Positions 42,782 to 52,165 are shown, numbered from the stretch's first letter. The stretch is 64,000 nucleotides of DNA from Pseudomonas mucoides (GCF_015461845.1 NZ_JACOPW010000002.1:992001-1056000), one strand, 5' to 3'. Numbers and translations: made by a program. Notes: generated by a model not told the origin, from the letters alone.

Positions 42782-44785
42782 TTAGCGAGTCTGATGTGCG
42801 TTGACGAACTGTCGGCAACGTTCACTGCGTGGGTGTACGAACACTTCATCCGGCGAACCGGTTTCCTCGATCAGCCCTTGGTGCAAGTAGGCGACTTGGG
42901 AAGACACATCGCGGGCAAAGGCCATTTCATGGGTCACCAGGATCATGGTCCGGCCTTCTTCCGCGAGGGAGCGGATCACCCGCAGCACTTCGCCGACCAG
43001 TTCCGGGTCGAGTGCCGAGGTGGGTTCATCGAACAGCATGACCTTGGGCCGCATGGCCAGGGCCCGGGCGATGGCCACCCGTTGTTGCTGCCCCCCGGAG
43101 AGAAACGCCGGGTACTCGTTGCGCTTGGCCGCAAGCCCCACGCGTTCCAGAAAGGCTTCAGCCCGTTCAGTGGCTTCGGCACGGCTTTCACGCAGGACCT
43201 GGGTCGGCGCTTCGATGAGGTTTTCCAGCACCGTGCGATGGGGCCAGAGGTTAAAGTTCTGGAACACCATGCCCAGGCTCGAACGGATCCGCACCAGCTG
43301 TTTGGCGTCGGACACCAGTGGCGCGCCGGGACGGTCGTGGTTGAGCTTGATGCTTTCGCCGTCCACCAGAATGCGTCCCTGGTCCGGCACTTCGAGCATG
43401 TTGATGCAGCGCAGCAAGGTACTTTTGCCCGAGCCGCTGGCGCCGATCAGGGAGATCACATCGCCTTCGCGGGCCGTCAGCGAGACGCCCTTGAGCACTT
43501 CGATATTGCCGAAGCGTTTGTGCAGGCCATCGACTTCGATCATGGTCTTGGACGTGACGGGGACAACGGTGGCTTCGCAGGTGACGCGACTGATCACCGG
43601 TCGTGGCGCCTCACCTTTCAGCACCAGGACAAAATCGCGAATACGCTGACAGGCCTGGGCCAACCGCTCTTCTCCGAGGGTGAACGAGAGCCGCACAAAG
43701 CCTTGCGCCGGCTCGCCAAACGCCGCCGCATCGAGGACCGACACGCGCGCCTCGCGCAACAGGCGCCAGGCGAACTCCAGCGAAGTCAGCCCGGTGTCAC
43801 GCACGTCCATCAACACGAACATGCCGGCATCGGGGTTGAGCACTGAAATACCCGGGCAGTTGGACAGACTCGTGACCACCAGATCACGCCGACGGCGATA
43901 GATGTCGCGCATGCCGTGGGTCACGTCTTCGTGGGCCTGCACCGCTTTCAGCGCCGCTTCCATGACAAACCCCGGCAAGCCATAGAGCATACTCAGCACC
44001 AGGGTTTCCGCGTGGGCGATCAAGGCTTCGTTGGCGACGATCCAGCCGATCCGCCAGCCGGTCATGGCATGGGATTTCGACAGACTGCCGACCACCACGC
44101 AGCGCTCGGCCATGCCCGGCAACGCCGCGAGGCTGAGGTGTTCGCGTTCGAAGGCGAGGCTTTCGTAGACTTCGTCGACCACCACCCACAGGTCATGTTC
44201 GATGGCGAGGTCGGCGATGGCTTGCAGCTCTTCGCGGTTGAGCACCACGCCGGTGGGGTTGTTCGGGTTGGAGAAGAAAATCGCCCGGGTGCGCGGGGTG
44301 ATGGCCTTGGCCAACACGGCGGCATCGAGCCTGAAACCGCAATCCGCCGAGCACGGCACCCGCACCAGCGTGGCGCCGGAGGCCTTGAGGGTGGCCTCGT
44401 ACGTCACGTACATCGGGTCCAGGGCAATCACTTCATCGCCCGTGTTGAGCAGGCACATCGAGGTGATGAACAACGCGTTCTGCGCCCCGGCCGCGACGAT
44501 CACGTTCGGCGCTTGCACCTCACGGCCGAACAATGGGCTGTAGCGGTTGGCGATGGCTTCGCGCAAGGTCTGGCGACCGGCGATCTCGGTGTAGTGAGTG
44601 TCACCCTCGCGCAGCGCTTCGATGGCGGCATCGGTGATGAAATCGGGTGTGGGGAAATCCGGGTCACCGACGCTGAGAATGATCACATCCTCGCCACGGC
44701 GCTGGGCTTCAAAGGCTGCATTGTGAATATCCCAGGCGGCGACACCGTCGCCTGAAATCCGCTCAACAAAAGGTGAAAACCGCAT
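42782..44785 (-). CDS. aminotransferase-ABC transporter ATPase fusion protein
   Basis: One 667-codon frame encodes two enzymes. Residues 1 to about 390 form a class I/II aminotransferase: PNNPTG, Asp204 in VVVDEVY, PLP-Lys237 in SLSKSHAMTGW and RIGW. Residues 415-667 form a HisP/ArtP-like ATPase: Walker A GASGSGKST (448-456), signature LSGGQQQRVAIA, Walker B VMLFDEPTSALDPE and the switch His in LVTHEMAF. A linker of about 25 residues ends at Met415 (ATG 43543), which could be a second internal start. The protein would bind the permeases at the inner membrane and place a transaminase at the exit of the channel. Confidence 0.92.
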   Translation of the reverse strand: MRFSPFVERISGDGVAAWDIHNAAFEAQRRGEDVIILSVGDPDFPTPDFITDAAIEALREGDTHYTEIAGRQTLREAIANRYSPLFGREVQAPNVIVAAGAQNALFITSMCLLNTGDEVIALDPMYVTYEATLKASGATLVRVPCSADCGFRLDAAVLAKAITPRTRAIFFSNPNNPTGVVLNREELQAIADLAIEHDLWVVVDEVYESLAFEREHLSLAALPGMAERCVVVGSLSKSHAMTGWRIGWIVANEALIAHAETLVLSMLYGLPGFVMEAALKAVQAHEDVTHGMRDIYRRRRDLVVTSLSNCPGISVLNPDAGMFVLMDVRDTGLTSLEFAWRLLREARVSVLDAAAFGEPAQGFVRLSFTLGEERLAQACQRIRDFVLVLKGEAPRPVISRVTCEATVVPVTSKTMIEVDGLHKRFGNIEVLKGVSLTAREGDVISLIGASGSGKSTLLRCINMLEVPDQGRILVDGESIKLNHDRPGAPLVSDAKQLVRIRSSLGMVFQNFNLWPHRTVLENLIEAPTQVLRESRAEATERAEAFLERVGLAAKRNEYPAFLSGGQQQRVAIARALAMRPKVMLFDEPTSALDPELVGEVLRVIRSLAEEGRTMILVTHEMAFARDVSSQVAYLHQGLIEETGSPDEVFVHPRSERCRQFVNAHQTR

Positions 44786-45405
44786 GCCAGTGCCTCGTTC
44801 GAATTGAAGAAACGCCAGCCCGCGCTACCCGCCGGGGAGGTGGCCATCAACATAGTCGAAGCTGAACAGTCGTTCAACAGAAAAGTCGCGAAGGTTCGCG
44901 TTCAGCGTAAACAGGTCGTTTTCACGACAGTCGCGGCGTTTTCAGCACGGGGGCATGGTGAAGCTGAATGGGAATCCCGAGAGGGTTTCCAGCCACGGAA
45001 GTTTAATAAGACGGGTACAACTTCTGAGTCAACCTTATTAGATAAGTGCTGCACATTAGATAATTCCTTCACACGTGTAACACCAACAAGACACTTATAA
45101 AACCTGACACCTTCAACCTAGGCTAAACCTCAATAACATCAGCACTTCGTACCGACGCGCCTTTCTGAACACCCCGAACCCCAAGGCCTTCACCCGCACC
45201 TTAGAAGTTCACCCCACTAGCAATGCTCTAAATTAAAAACAACTGACTCATTCCAATTAATCATAAAAAAGCCCAGTCGGATTTTGCTAATCGAATATGC
45301 TCAACTCAACGCACCAACAGGCAGTTAGTTCTCTTATCAAGCCGATGACAACAACCGCTTGTTCATGCAAATAACGCCAGCAGACATCACTTCAAGGAAA
45401 TGGAC
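44786..45405. other. 620-base gene-free region, AT-rich in its second half
   Basis: No gene can be supported here. From about 44990 to 45380 the sequence is clearly richer in A and T than the rest of the window, with many TAA and TTA stops in all frames, suggesting foreign or rapidly changing DNA. It contains the promoter regions of the divergent fusion-protein gene and caspase-fusion gene, but I could not assign boxes. Confidence 0.6.
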
Positions 45406-47166
45406 ATGAAGATCAAGATTCTGTGCGTGCATGGCATTGGCCATGAAGAAGCGGATGAGAGTTTCGAGCAATCCTGGAAACGGTCGATTACCACGGCGGT
45501 GCTGAGCGTGGCGCCGAATGCGGTGATCGAACTGGACTATTTCGAGTATGACGCGCGCTTTGCGTCCAGCGGTCTGGGCGCGCCGGAAATTGCCGAAGCG
45601 ACGCTGCGTCTACTGACCAGCGCCGTCATCCATTCAGTCGGGGATCTGTTCCGGCGTGATCGCGGCATCGGGCAATTTCCTGATCGCCTGCGCTGGACGG
45701 CCGGCATGGTGGCGCAATGGACCGCGGACGAGGCGCTGCGAACCACGCTGCGTAAAGACCTCGCCACGCGCATCAACGACTCAGAACCGGATATCGTCTG
45801 TGCGCACAGCCTCGGAACACTGGTCGCCTATGACACGTTCCGTCGGGATCCGTCGCTGATGAACAAGCGCGTGCTGATCACGTTCGGCTCGCAGATTGCC
45901 AACCCCGCAGTACGCGAGACGTTCGGCGGACGTATCGAAGGCATTGACACGGCATACAAGTGGTACCACCTCTACAACGAACACGATCATGTGTTTACCG
46001 CACCGCTGTACCTGCGCGATGCCAACTTCACTCAAGTCATGACGCCTTTCGACAAACCGGGCGACGCGCTCAATCACGATGCAACGTACTACCTCGGTCA
46101 CCCCGAAACCCGGTCCAATGTCTGGGGGCCGCTGTTACAGGTCGGCCTCGCCAGGGGGTTCGACAAACGTTTGCTCGCCGTCGACAAATCACTCGGTCTG
46201 GCCGTGCCAAAGGCACAAACCGCACGTCGTTCGCGAGACAAGGCGTTGCTGATCGGGATCAACAACTATCCCAACCCTTCGGACCGGCTCGAGGGTTGCG
46301 TCAATGACGTGTTCCTGATGAGTTCATTGCTGCAAGAATCGAACTTCTCTCCGGATGACATCCGCGTCGTGCTCGATGACCGCGCCACCACCGCCGGCAT
46401 TCGCGATCGCCTGCACTGGTTGCTCGACGACGCCCAGGCGGGTGATCGCCGAGTGCTGTTCTACTCAGGGCACGGTGCGCAGATTCCCAATACCAATGCC
46501 GCCGGCGAGGCCGATCGCATCGATGAATGTCTGTGCCCCTGGGATTTCGACTGGACGCCGGAACACGCCATCGTCGACAACGACTTTCGCGACCTGTACA
46601 TCCAGCTGCCGTACAACACACAGTTCATAACCATCTTCGATTGCTGCCACTCGGGCGGCATGACGCGTGAAGGCGCGCGGCGTGCCCGAGGGTTGACGCC
46701 ACCGGATGACATCCGCCATCGCGCCCTGCGCTGGGAGGCCAGTCTGCAGATGTGGGTCGAGCGCGATTGGGTGAAAGAGGCGCGCAAGAACGCGCAGAAG
46801 GCAGAAGCCGCCAACACCGTGAGCAATCGCGACGGCATTCGCCGGGTCGGCCAGGCCATCGCGGTACGCGGGTACGACGACAAGCTCTACAACAGACGTC
46901 GCATCGCTTACAAACACGATGGCCCTTTTCTGCCGATCCTCATGTACGCCTGTGGCGAATCCCAACTGTCGTATGAGTACCGCCACGGCGTGATTTCGTA
47001 CGGCGCGTTCACCTACGCGCTCGCCCAGACGCTGCGCTCATCCAAAAAGCGTCCGACATTCAATGCCTTGGTCCGCGCCACGGGCAAGCTCCTGGCCGAG
47101 CTGGGTTATGACCAGAAGCCGGCCATTGTCGGGCCGAAGGTTTTACTCGGCAAAGTCGTTCCCTAA
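45406..47166 (+). CDS. alpha/beta-hydrolase-caspase (peptidase C14) fusion protein
   Basis: The 586-residue protein joins two catalytic folds. Residues 1 to about 250 resemble an alpha/beta-hydrolase: HGIG near the start (His9), nucleophile elbow CAHSLGT with Ser135, Asp194 in NEHDHVF and His224 in LNHDA. Residues about 275-586 are a caspase/metacaspase domain: KALLIGINNYPNPSDRLEGC, catalytic His356 in FYSGHGAQ, and catalytic Cys414 in IFDCCHSGG. There is no signal peptide or membrane segment. The second ATG (45406) has AAGGA eight bases upstream and was preferred over 45400. It stands alone between an AT-rich gap and a terminator. A self-acting lipase or esterase with a protease switch is possible; the function is unknown. 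Confidence 0.88.
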   Translation: MKIKILCVHGIGHEEADESFEQSWKRSITTAVLSVAPNAVIELDYFEYDARFASSGLGAPEIAEATLRLLTSAVIHSVGDLFRRDRGIGQFPDRLRWTAGMVAQWTADEALRTTLRKDLATRINDSEPDIVCAHSLGTLVAYDTFRRDPSLMNKRVLITFGSQIANPAVRETFGGRIEGIDTAYKWYHLYNEHDHVFTAPLYLRDANFTQVMTPFDKPGDALNHDATYYLGHPETRSNVWGPLLQVGLARGFDKRLLAVDKSLGLAVPKAQTARRSRDKALLIGINNYPNPSDRLEGCVNDVFLMSSLLQESNFSPDDIRVVLDDRATTAGIRDRLHWLLDDAQAGDRRVLFYSGHGAQIPNTNAAGEADRIDECLCPWDFDWTPEHAIVDNDFRDLYIQLPYNTQFITIFDCCHSGGMTREGARRARGLTPPDDIRHRALRWEASLQMWVERDWVKEARKNAQKAEAANTVSNRDGIRRVGQAIAVRGYDDKLYNRRRIAYKHDGPFLPILMYACGESQLSYEYRHGVISYGAFTYALAQTLRSSKKRPTFNALVRATGKLLAELGYDQKPAIVGPKVLLGKVVP

Positions 47167-47191
47167 ACCATCAACCACCACGCTTAGAATC

Positions 47192-47223
47192 AAACCGGGC
47201 GTCTTGAAGACGCCCGGTTTCTT
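47192..47223 (+). terminator. rho-independent terminator of the caspase-fusion gene
   Basis: AAACCGGGCGTCTT and its complement AAGACGCCCGGTTT form a perfect stem of about 14 base pairs with almost no loop, followed by CTTATT. Confidence 0.85.
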
Positions 47224-47337
47224 ATTGAGTGGGTCAAAATCAAATCGGCTCCTGCTCGCAACTGAGCTAACGTTGGCGAGGGACCTATCATCGAAACCTG
47301 ACCTCTAATAAAAACAACCGAGGGTCGCGATCAGGCT

Positions 47338-48837
47338 ATGAACATTCTTTACGACGAACGCGTCGACGGCGTTTTGCCCGAGGTCGACAAAGCCGCCCTG
47401 CTCCAGGCGTTACGAGCGCGCTTGCCGGATCTGGACATCCTGCATCAGCAAGAAGAGCTCAGACCGTATGAATGCGACGGGCTCTCCGCGTATCGCACCA
47501 CGCCGCTGCTGGTGGTGTTGCCGCGCCACCTGGACGAAGTCCAGGGCATCCTTCAAGTCTGTCATGAGCGGCACGTCGCGGTGGTTGCCCGTGGCGCCGG
47601 CACCGGGTTGTCCGGCGGTGCACTGCCGCTGGAAAAAGGCGTGCTGCTGGTGATGGCGCGCTTCAACAACATCCTGCACATAGACCCCGCCGCCCGCACC
47701 GCGCGGGTTCAGCCGGGGGTGCGCAACCTGGCGATTTCCCAGGCCGCGGCGCCGTTTGGTTTGTATTACGCGCCGGATCCCTCCTCGCAGATTGCTTGCT
47801 CAATCGGCGGCAACGTCGCCGAAAACGCCGGTGGCGTGCATTGCCTCAAATACGGCCTGACCGTGCACAACCTGTTCAAAGTCGACATTCTGACCGTCGC
47901 GGGCGAACACCTGACGCTGGGCTCCGACGCGCTCGACTCGCCCGGTTTTGACCTGCTGGCCTTGTTCACCGGTTCCGAAGGCATGCTGGGGGTCATCACC
48001 GAAGTCACGGTGAAACTGCTGCCCAAACCGCAAACCGCCAAAGTGCTGCTGGCCGCCTTCGATTCCGTGGAAAAGGCCGGGCGCGCGGTGGGTGACATCA
48101 TTGCCGCCGGCATCATCCCCGGCGGCCTGGAGATGATGGACAACCTGGCGATTCGCGCCGCCGAGGACTTCATCCACGCCGGCTACCCCGTCGACGCCGA
48201 AGCCATTTTGCTCTGTGAACTCGATGGCGTTGAAGCCGATGTCCATGATGATTGCGACCGCGTGCGCCAGGTGCTGGAACAGGCTGGCGCCACCGAAGTC
48301 CGCCAGGCCCGCGATGAAGCCGAGCGCGTGCGGTTCTGGGCCGGGCGCAAGAATGCCTTCCCGGCCGTCGGACGGCTGTCGCCGGATTACTACTGCATGG
48401 ACGGCACGATCCCGCGCCGCGAACTGCCCGGTGTGTTGCGGGCTATCGCGACACTCTCGGATGAATATGGCCTGCGGGTGGCCAACGTGTTCCACGCCGG
48501 CGACGGCAACATGCACCCGCTGATTCTGTTCGACGCCAATCAACCGGGCGAGCTCGACCGCGCCGAAACCCTGGGCGGCAAGATCCTCGAGCTGTGCGTG
48601 AAGGTCGGCGGTAGCATCACCGGCGAACACGGCGTGGGGCGGGAGAAAATCAATCAGATGTGCGCGCAGTTCAACAGCGATGAGCTGACCGTGTTCCATG
48701 CGGTCAAAGCGGCCTTCGATCCTGGCGGCTTGCTCAACCCCGGCAAGAACATTCCGACCCTGCACCGCTGCGCCGAGTTTGGCGCGATGCACGTGCATAT
48801 GGGGCAGTTGCCCTTCCCTGATCTGGAGCGCTTCTGA
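47338..48837 (+). CDS. glcD: glycolate oxidase subunit GlcD
   Basis: The 499-residue FAD-dependent subunit of glycolate dehydrogenase. FAD-binding type 4 motifs are RGAGTGLSGGALP, DPSSQIACSIGGNVAENAGG and ALFTGSEGMLGVITEVTVKL, and the C-terminal oxidase domain has FHAGDGNMHPLI and SITGEHGVGREK. It oxidises glycolate to glyoxylate on the cytoplasmic membrane side with GlcE and GlcF. Its stop overlaps glcE by one base (TGATG). The regulator glcC is not adjacent. Confidence 0.95.
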   Translation: MNILYDERVDGVLPEVDKAALLQALRARLPDLDILHQQEELRPYECDGLSAYRTTPLLVVLPRHLDEVQGILQVCHERHVAVVARGAGTGLSGGALPLEKGVLLVMARFNNILHIDPAARTARVQPGVRNLAISQAAAPFGLYYAPDPSSQIACSIGGNVAENAGGVHCLKYGLTVHNLFKVDILTVAGEHLTLGSDALDSPGFDLLALFTGSEGMLGVITEVTVKLLPKPQTAKVLLAAFDSVEKAGRAVGDIIAAGIIPGGLEMMDNLAIRAAEDFIHAGYPVDAEAILLCELDGVEADVHDDCDRVRQVLEQAGATEVRQARDEAERVRFWAGRKNAFPAVGRLSPDYYCMDGTIPRRELPGVLRAIATLSDEYGLRVANVFHAGDGNMHPLILFDANQPGELDRAETLGGKILELCVKVGGSITGEHGVGREKINQMCAQFNSDELTVFHAVKAAFDPGGLLNPGKNIPTLHRCAEFGAMHVHMGQLPFPDLERF

Positions 48838-49901
48838 TGCGTAGCGAACACGACATGGATGACAGTGCCGCGCTGCTGGAGCAGGTCAACCAGGCGCTGC
48901 AAAACGCCACGCCGTTGCGCATTCAGGGCTCCAACAGCAAGGCATTCCTGGGACGGATCGTTGCCGGTGAGGTGCTCGACACGCGCACCCACCGGGGCAT
49001 CGTCAGCTATGACCCGACCGAACTGGTGATCACCGTCCGCTGCGGCACACCGTTGTCAGAACTGGCTGAGGTATTGGACCACGCACAGCAGATGCTGCCG
49101 TGTGAACCGCCCTCCTTCGGCGAAGGCGCCACCGTCGGCGGCATGATTGCCTGCGGCTTGTCGGGGCCTCGACGCCCGTGGTCAGGCTCGGTCAGGGACT
49201 TTGTCCTCGGCACACGGGTGATCACCGGGCATGGCAAGCATTTGCGCTTCGGTGGCGAAGTCATGAAGAACGTCGCCGGTTACGACCTGTCGCGCTTGAT
49301 GGTCGGCAGTTACGGATCGCTGGGGGTGGTGACTGAAGTGTCACTCAAAGTCCTGCCCAAACCGCGTCAATGCCTGAGCATCAGCCTGGACATGGACAGT
49401 GACCGCGCCCTGCTGCGCCTCGCGGAATGGGGCCAGCAGCCCTTGCCGATCAGCGCCGCGTGCCACGACGGGCAACGCCTGCACCTGCGGCTTGAGGGGG
49501 GCGAAGGCTCGGTGGCGGCGGCCCATGATCGATTGGGCGGCGAGCGGCTGGACGCGAACTATTGGGCGGACCTCAACGAACATCGACTGAGTTTCTTTGA
49601 TGAGGACCAACCCCTTTGGCGGTTGTCCCTGCCCCACAACACACCCCGACTGTCTTTGCCCGGCGTTCAACTGATCGATTGGGGCGGCGCACAGCGCTGG
49701 CTCAAATCCGAGGCGCAAGCCTCGTTCATTCGCAAGATCGTCGGCGAGGTCGGCGGGCATGTGACCTGCTACAGCCATGGCCTGATCGACAGCCCGTTCC
49801 AACCGCTGCCGGCTGCACTGATGCGCTATCACCAGAACCTGAAGCAGCAACTTGACCCACGGGGCATTTTCAACCCCGGTCGCCTGTACGCGGAGTGTTG
49901 A
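48837..49901 (+). CDS. glcE: glycolate oxidase subunit GlcE
   Basis: The 354-residue FAD-binding subunit of glycolate dehydrogenase. It has the truncated PCMH fold: EPPSFGEGATVGGMIACGLS, GPRRPWSGSVRDFVLGTRVI, NVAGYDLSRLMVGSYGSLGVVTEVSLKVLP. The ATG overlaps the glcD stop, and GGAG lies eight bases upstream inside glcD. GlcE is needed for enzyme activity together with GlcD and GlcF. Confidence 0.94.
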   Translation: MRSEHDMDDSAALLEQVNQALQNATPLRIQGSNSKAFLGRIVAGEVLDTRTHRGIVSYDPTELVITVRCGTPLSELAEVLDHAQQMLPCEPPSFGEGATVGGMIACGLSGPRRPWSGSVRDFVLGTRVITGHGKHLRFGGEVMKNVAGYDLSRLMVGSYGSLGVVTEVSLKVLPKPRQCLSISLDMDSDRALLRLAEWGQQPLPISAACHDGQRLHLRLEGGEGSVAAAHDRLGGERLDANYWADLNEHRLSFFDEDQPLWRLSLPHNTPRLSLPGVQLIDWGGAQRWLKSEAQASFIRKIVGEVGGHVTCYSHGLIDSPFQPLPAALMRYHQNLKQQLDPRGIFNPGRLYAEC

Positions 49902-49904
49902 CCC

Positions 49905-51122
49905 ATGCAAACCACGCTCAGCGACCAGGCCCGCCAGCTGCCCCGCGCCGAAGAAGCCGAACGCATTCTGCGCACCTGTGTGCATTGCGGTTTTTGCAAT
50001 GCGACCTGCCCGACTTATCAATTGCTCGGCGATGAACTGGATGGCCCGCGAGGTCGCATCTACCTGATCAAGCAGGTGCTGGAAGGCAACGAAGTCACGC
50101 AAAAAACCCAGCAGCATCTGGATCGTTGCCTGTCGTGCCGCAACTGCGAAACCACCTGCCCCTCCGGCGTCGATTACCACAACTTGCTCGACATCGGACG
50201 CGCAGTGGTGGACGCCGCCGTACCGCGCCCGCTCGAGCAGCGTTTATTGCGCGAAGGGTTGCGCCGCGTGGTACCCAACCCGGGATTGTTCAAAGCGCTG
50301 GTGAGCGGTGGCCAGGTGTTCCGTGCCTTGTTGCCGAACACCCTGCAAGCCAAGTTGCCTCGCCGTGTGTACCCGGCCAAACCACGCCCGACGGTGCGCC
50401 ACGCCAGGCAAGTGCTGATACTCGAAGGTTGCGTGCAGCCGGGGCTGTCGCCCAACACCAACGCCGCCACTGCGCGGGTGCTGGATCGACTCGGTATCAG
50501 CGTCATACCCACCCGCGAAGCCGGGTGCTGCGGCGCCGTCGATTATCACCTCGACGCCCAGGTGGCCGGCCTTGATCGCGCACGGCACAACATCGATGCG
50601 TGGTGGCCGGCGATTGAAAACGGTGCCGAAGCGATTGTGCAAACCGCCAGCGGTTGCGGTGCGTTCATCAAGGACTATGGTCATTTGCTGCGCAGCGATC
50701 CGGCCTATGCCGAGAAGGCGCAAAAGGTCAGCGCACTGGCCAGGGACCTGGTCGAAGTGCTGCGCGATGAACCGCTGGAAACCCTCGGTATCCACAGCGA
50801 CCAGCGCCTGGCGTTCCATTGCCCCTGCACCTTGCAGCACGCGCAAAAACTGGGCGGCGCGGTTGAGGCGCTGCTGACACGTCTGGGTTTTAACCTCACG
50901 CCCGTACCTGACGGCCATTTGTGCTGCGGCTCGGCGGGCACCTATTCGCTGACTCAACCGGAACTGTCCCGGCAACTGCGCGACAACAAGCTCAATGCGC
51001 TGGAGAGCGGGCATCCCGAAATCATTGTCACCGCCAATATCGGCTGTCAGTCCCACCTCGACGGCGCGGGTCGAACCCCGGTCCGGCACTGGATTGAACT
51101 GGTGGAAGCCGCCCTGCCCTGA
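49905..51122 (+). CDS. glcF: glycolate oxidase iron-sulfur subunit GlcF
   Basis: The 405-residue subunit carries two [4Fe-4S] motifs (CVHCGFCNATCP and CLSCRNCETTCP) and two CCG domains (AGCCGAVDYHL and GHLCCGSAGTYS). It passes electrons from the flavin subunits to the membrane quinone pool. It begins three bases after glcE stops, so glcDEF are one transcript. Confidence 0.95.
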   Translation: MQTTLSDQARQLPRAEEAERILRTCVHCGFCNATCPTYQLLGDELDGPRGRIYLIKQVLEGNEVTQKTQQHLDRCLSCRNCETTCPSGVDYHNLLDIGRAVVDAAVPRPLEQRLLREGLRRVVPNPGLFKALVSGGQVFRALLPNTLQAKLPRRVYPAKPRPTVRHARQVLILEGCVQPGLSPNTNAATARVLDRLGISVIPTREAGCCGAVDYHLDAQVAGLDRARHNIDAWWPAIENGAEAIVQTASGCGAFIKDYGHLLRSDPAYAEKAQKVSALARDLVEVLRDEPLETLGIHSDQRLAFHCPCTLQHAQKLGGAVEALLTRLGFNLTPVPDGHLCCGSAGTYSLTQPELSRQLRDNKLNALESGHPEIIVTANIGCQSHLDGAGRTPVRHWIELVEAALP

Positions 51123-51143
51123 TCACCCTCTGGAGCAATCGCC

Positions 51144-51545
51144 ATGAAGCGTAAAGCCATACTGAGTCAGGCCGAAGTCAGCCAGATCCTCACCGCCGCC
51201 CGCACCGAAGCACAGAACAATCAATGGGCCGTAACCATTGTGATTGTCGATGACGGTGGCCATCCCCTGGCGCTCGAACGCCTCGACGGGTGCGCGGCCA
51301 GCAGCGCCTACATCGCCACTGAAAAAGCCCGCACCTCGGCCTTGGGCCGGCGTGAGTCGAAAGGTTATGAAGACATGGTCAACGGCGGACGCTTCGCCTT
51401 TTTATCGGCGCCGTTGCTGACGTCCCTTGAAGGTGGCGTGCCGATTGTTTACGACGGCCAGGTGATCGGCGCGGTCGGCGTGTCCGGGGTCAAGGCTGAA
51501 CAGGATGCACAAGTGGCCAAGGCCGGGGCGCAGTGTTTGAAGTAA
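51144..51545 (+). CDS. glcG: GlcG (DUF336/HbpS-like heme-binding family)
   Basis: The 133-residue protein is typical of GlcG: AAARTEAQNNQWAVTIVIVDDGGHPLALERLDG, then GVPIVYDGQVIGAVGVSGVKAEQDAQVAKAG-type C-terminal motif read here in pieces (GVPIVYDGQVIG, VSGVKAEQDAQVAKAG). It follows glcF by 21 bases. Its biochemical role is unsettled; relatives bind haem or act as cofactor-associated proteins. Position in the glc operon is the main support for the name. Confidence 0.9.
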   Translation: MKRKAILSQAEVSQILTAARTEAQNNQWAVTIVIVDDGGHPLALERLDGCAASSAYIATEKARTSALGRRESKGYEDMVNGGRFAFLSAPLLTSLEGGVPIVYDGQVIGAVGVSGVKAEQDAQVAKAGAQCLK

Positions 51546-51573
51546 CGCCATAAAAGGTTCGGCACTATCAACC

Positions 51574-51666
51574 TGTGGCGAGGGAGCTTGCTCCCGCTGG
51601 ACAGCGCAGCTGTCCCGTTTTTTGGGGCCGCTTCGCAGCCCAGCGGGAGCAAGCTCCCTCGCCACA
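51574..51666. repeat. REP-type inverted pair (GCGAGGGAGC variant)
   Basis: TGTGGCGAGGGAGCTTGCTC and its reverse complement flank about 40 bases. This variant differs from the TGTGGGAGCGAGC type elsewhere in the window and closes the glc operon. Confidence 0.88.
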
Positions 51667-51691
51667 AAAGCGCCCTCGCCACAGGATCGCA

Positions 51692-52027
51692 TTACTTGCG
51701 CGCCAGCTTGTACCGAATGCACTCTTCATAAAAACTCTGCCGCACCGCAGCCGGTTTGAACCGCGACGGACTGTCGTAGGTCTGCTCGGTAATGCCCATG
51801 GCCATCATGTGCATCCACGGTTTGTTGAATTTGTAGGTCTGAATCTTCTTGCGAGCGGCATACAGCGACACCCCGGACAACTTCAGCTCCTGGGCCCTGG
51901 CCGCCGTCCCCGCGCCCCAGTCGCACATATATCGGTCATTGGCCACCAACTCCCTGGCCTGGGCCGCGCCGGCCATGCTCGCCAGGGTAACCGAGATCAT
52001 CGTGATCGCTACATTGCGCAATTGCAT
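51692..52027 (-). CDS. exported protein of unknown function
   Basis: The 111-residue product has a signal peptide (ITMISVTLASMAGAAQA) and a mature part with Cys residues at CDWGAGTAAR and YEECIRYKL, which could form one disulfide. AARKKIQTYKF and WMHMMAMGITEQTYD are its other notable segments. I do not recognise the family. It is convergent with glcDEFG. Confidence 0.7.
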   Translation of the reverse strand: MQLRNVAITMISVTLASMAGAAQARELVANDRYMCDWGAGTAARAQELKLSGVSLYAARKKIQTYKFNKPWMHMMAMGITEQTYDSPSRFKPAAVRQSFYEECIRYKLARK

Positions 52028-52165
52028 TCCGCCTAACCACCTGAAAATAAAGTGATTTTGGCGACTGTTTTGCGCCAGCGGGGCCAGCAGTTTGCCTTAT
52101 CTGCACCTAATAACCGCATTCGGACTCAATGGGCCGGGATCAGCCCCGAGCCCATGTGGTTTTTT

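Noticed and set aside
44804..45100. Open frame of 98 codons on the plus strand before the caspase-fusion gene
   Set aside because: It has no ribosome-binding site, no family resemblance, and crosses from GC-rich to AT-rich DNA without a change in protein character. I treat it as chance.
45406..47166. Part of a known gasdermin, CRISPR-caspase or short-prokaryotic-Argonaute defence operon
   Set aside because: None of the partner genes (gasdermin, cas, argonaute, reverse transcriptase, NLR-type ATPase) is adjacent on either side. The neighbours are an amino-acid transporter and glcDEFG.
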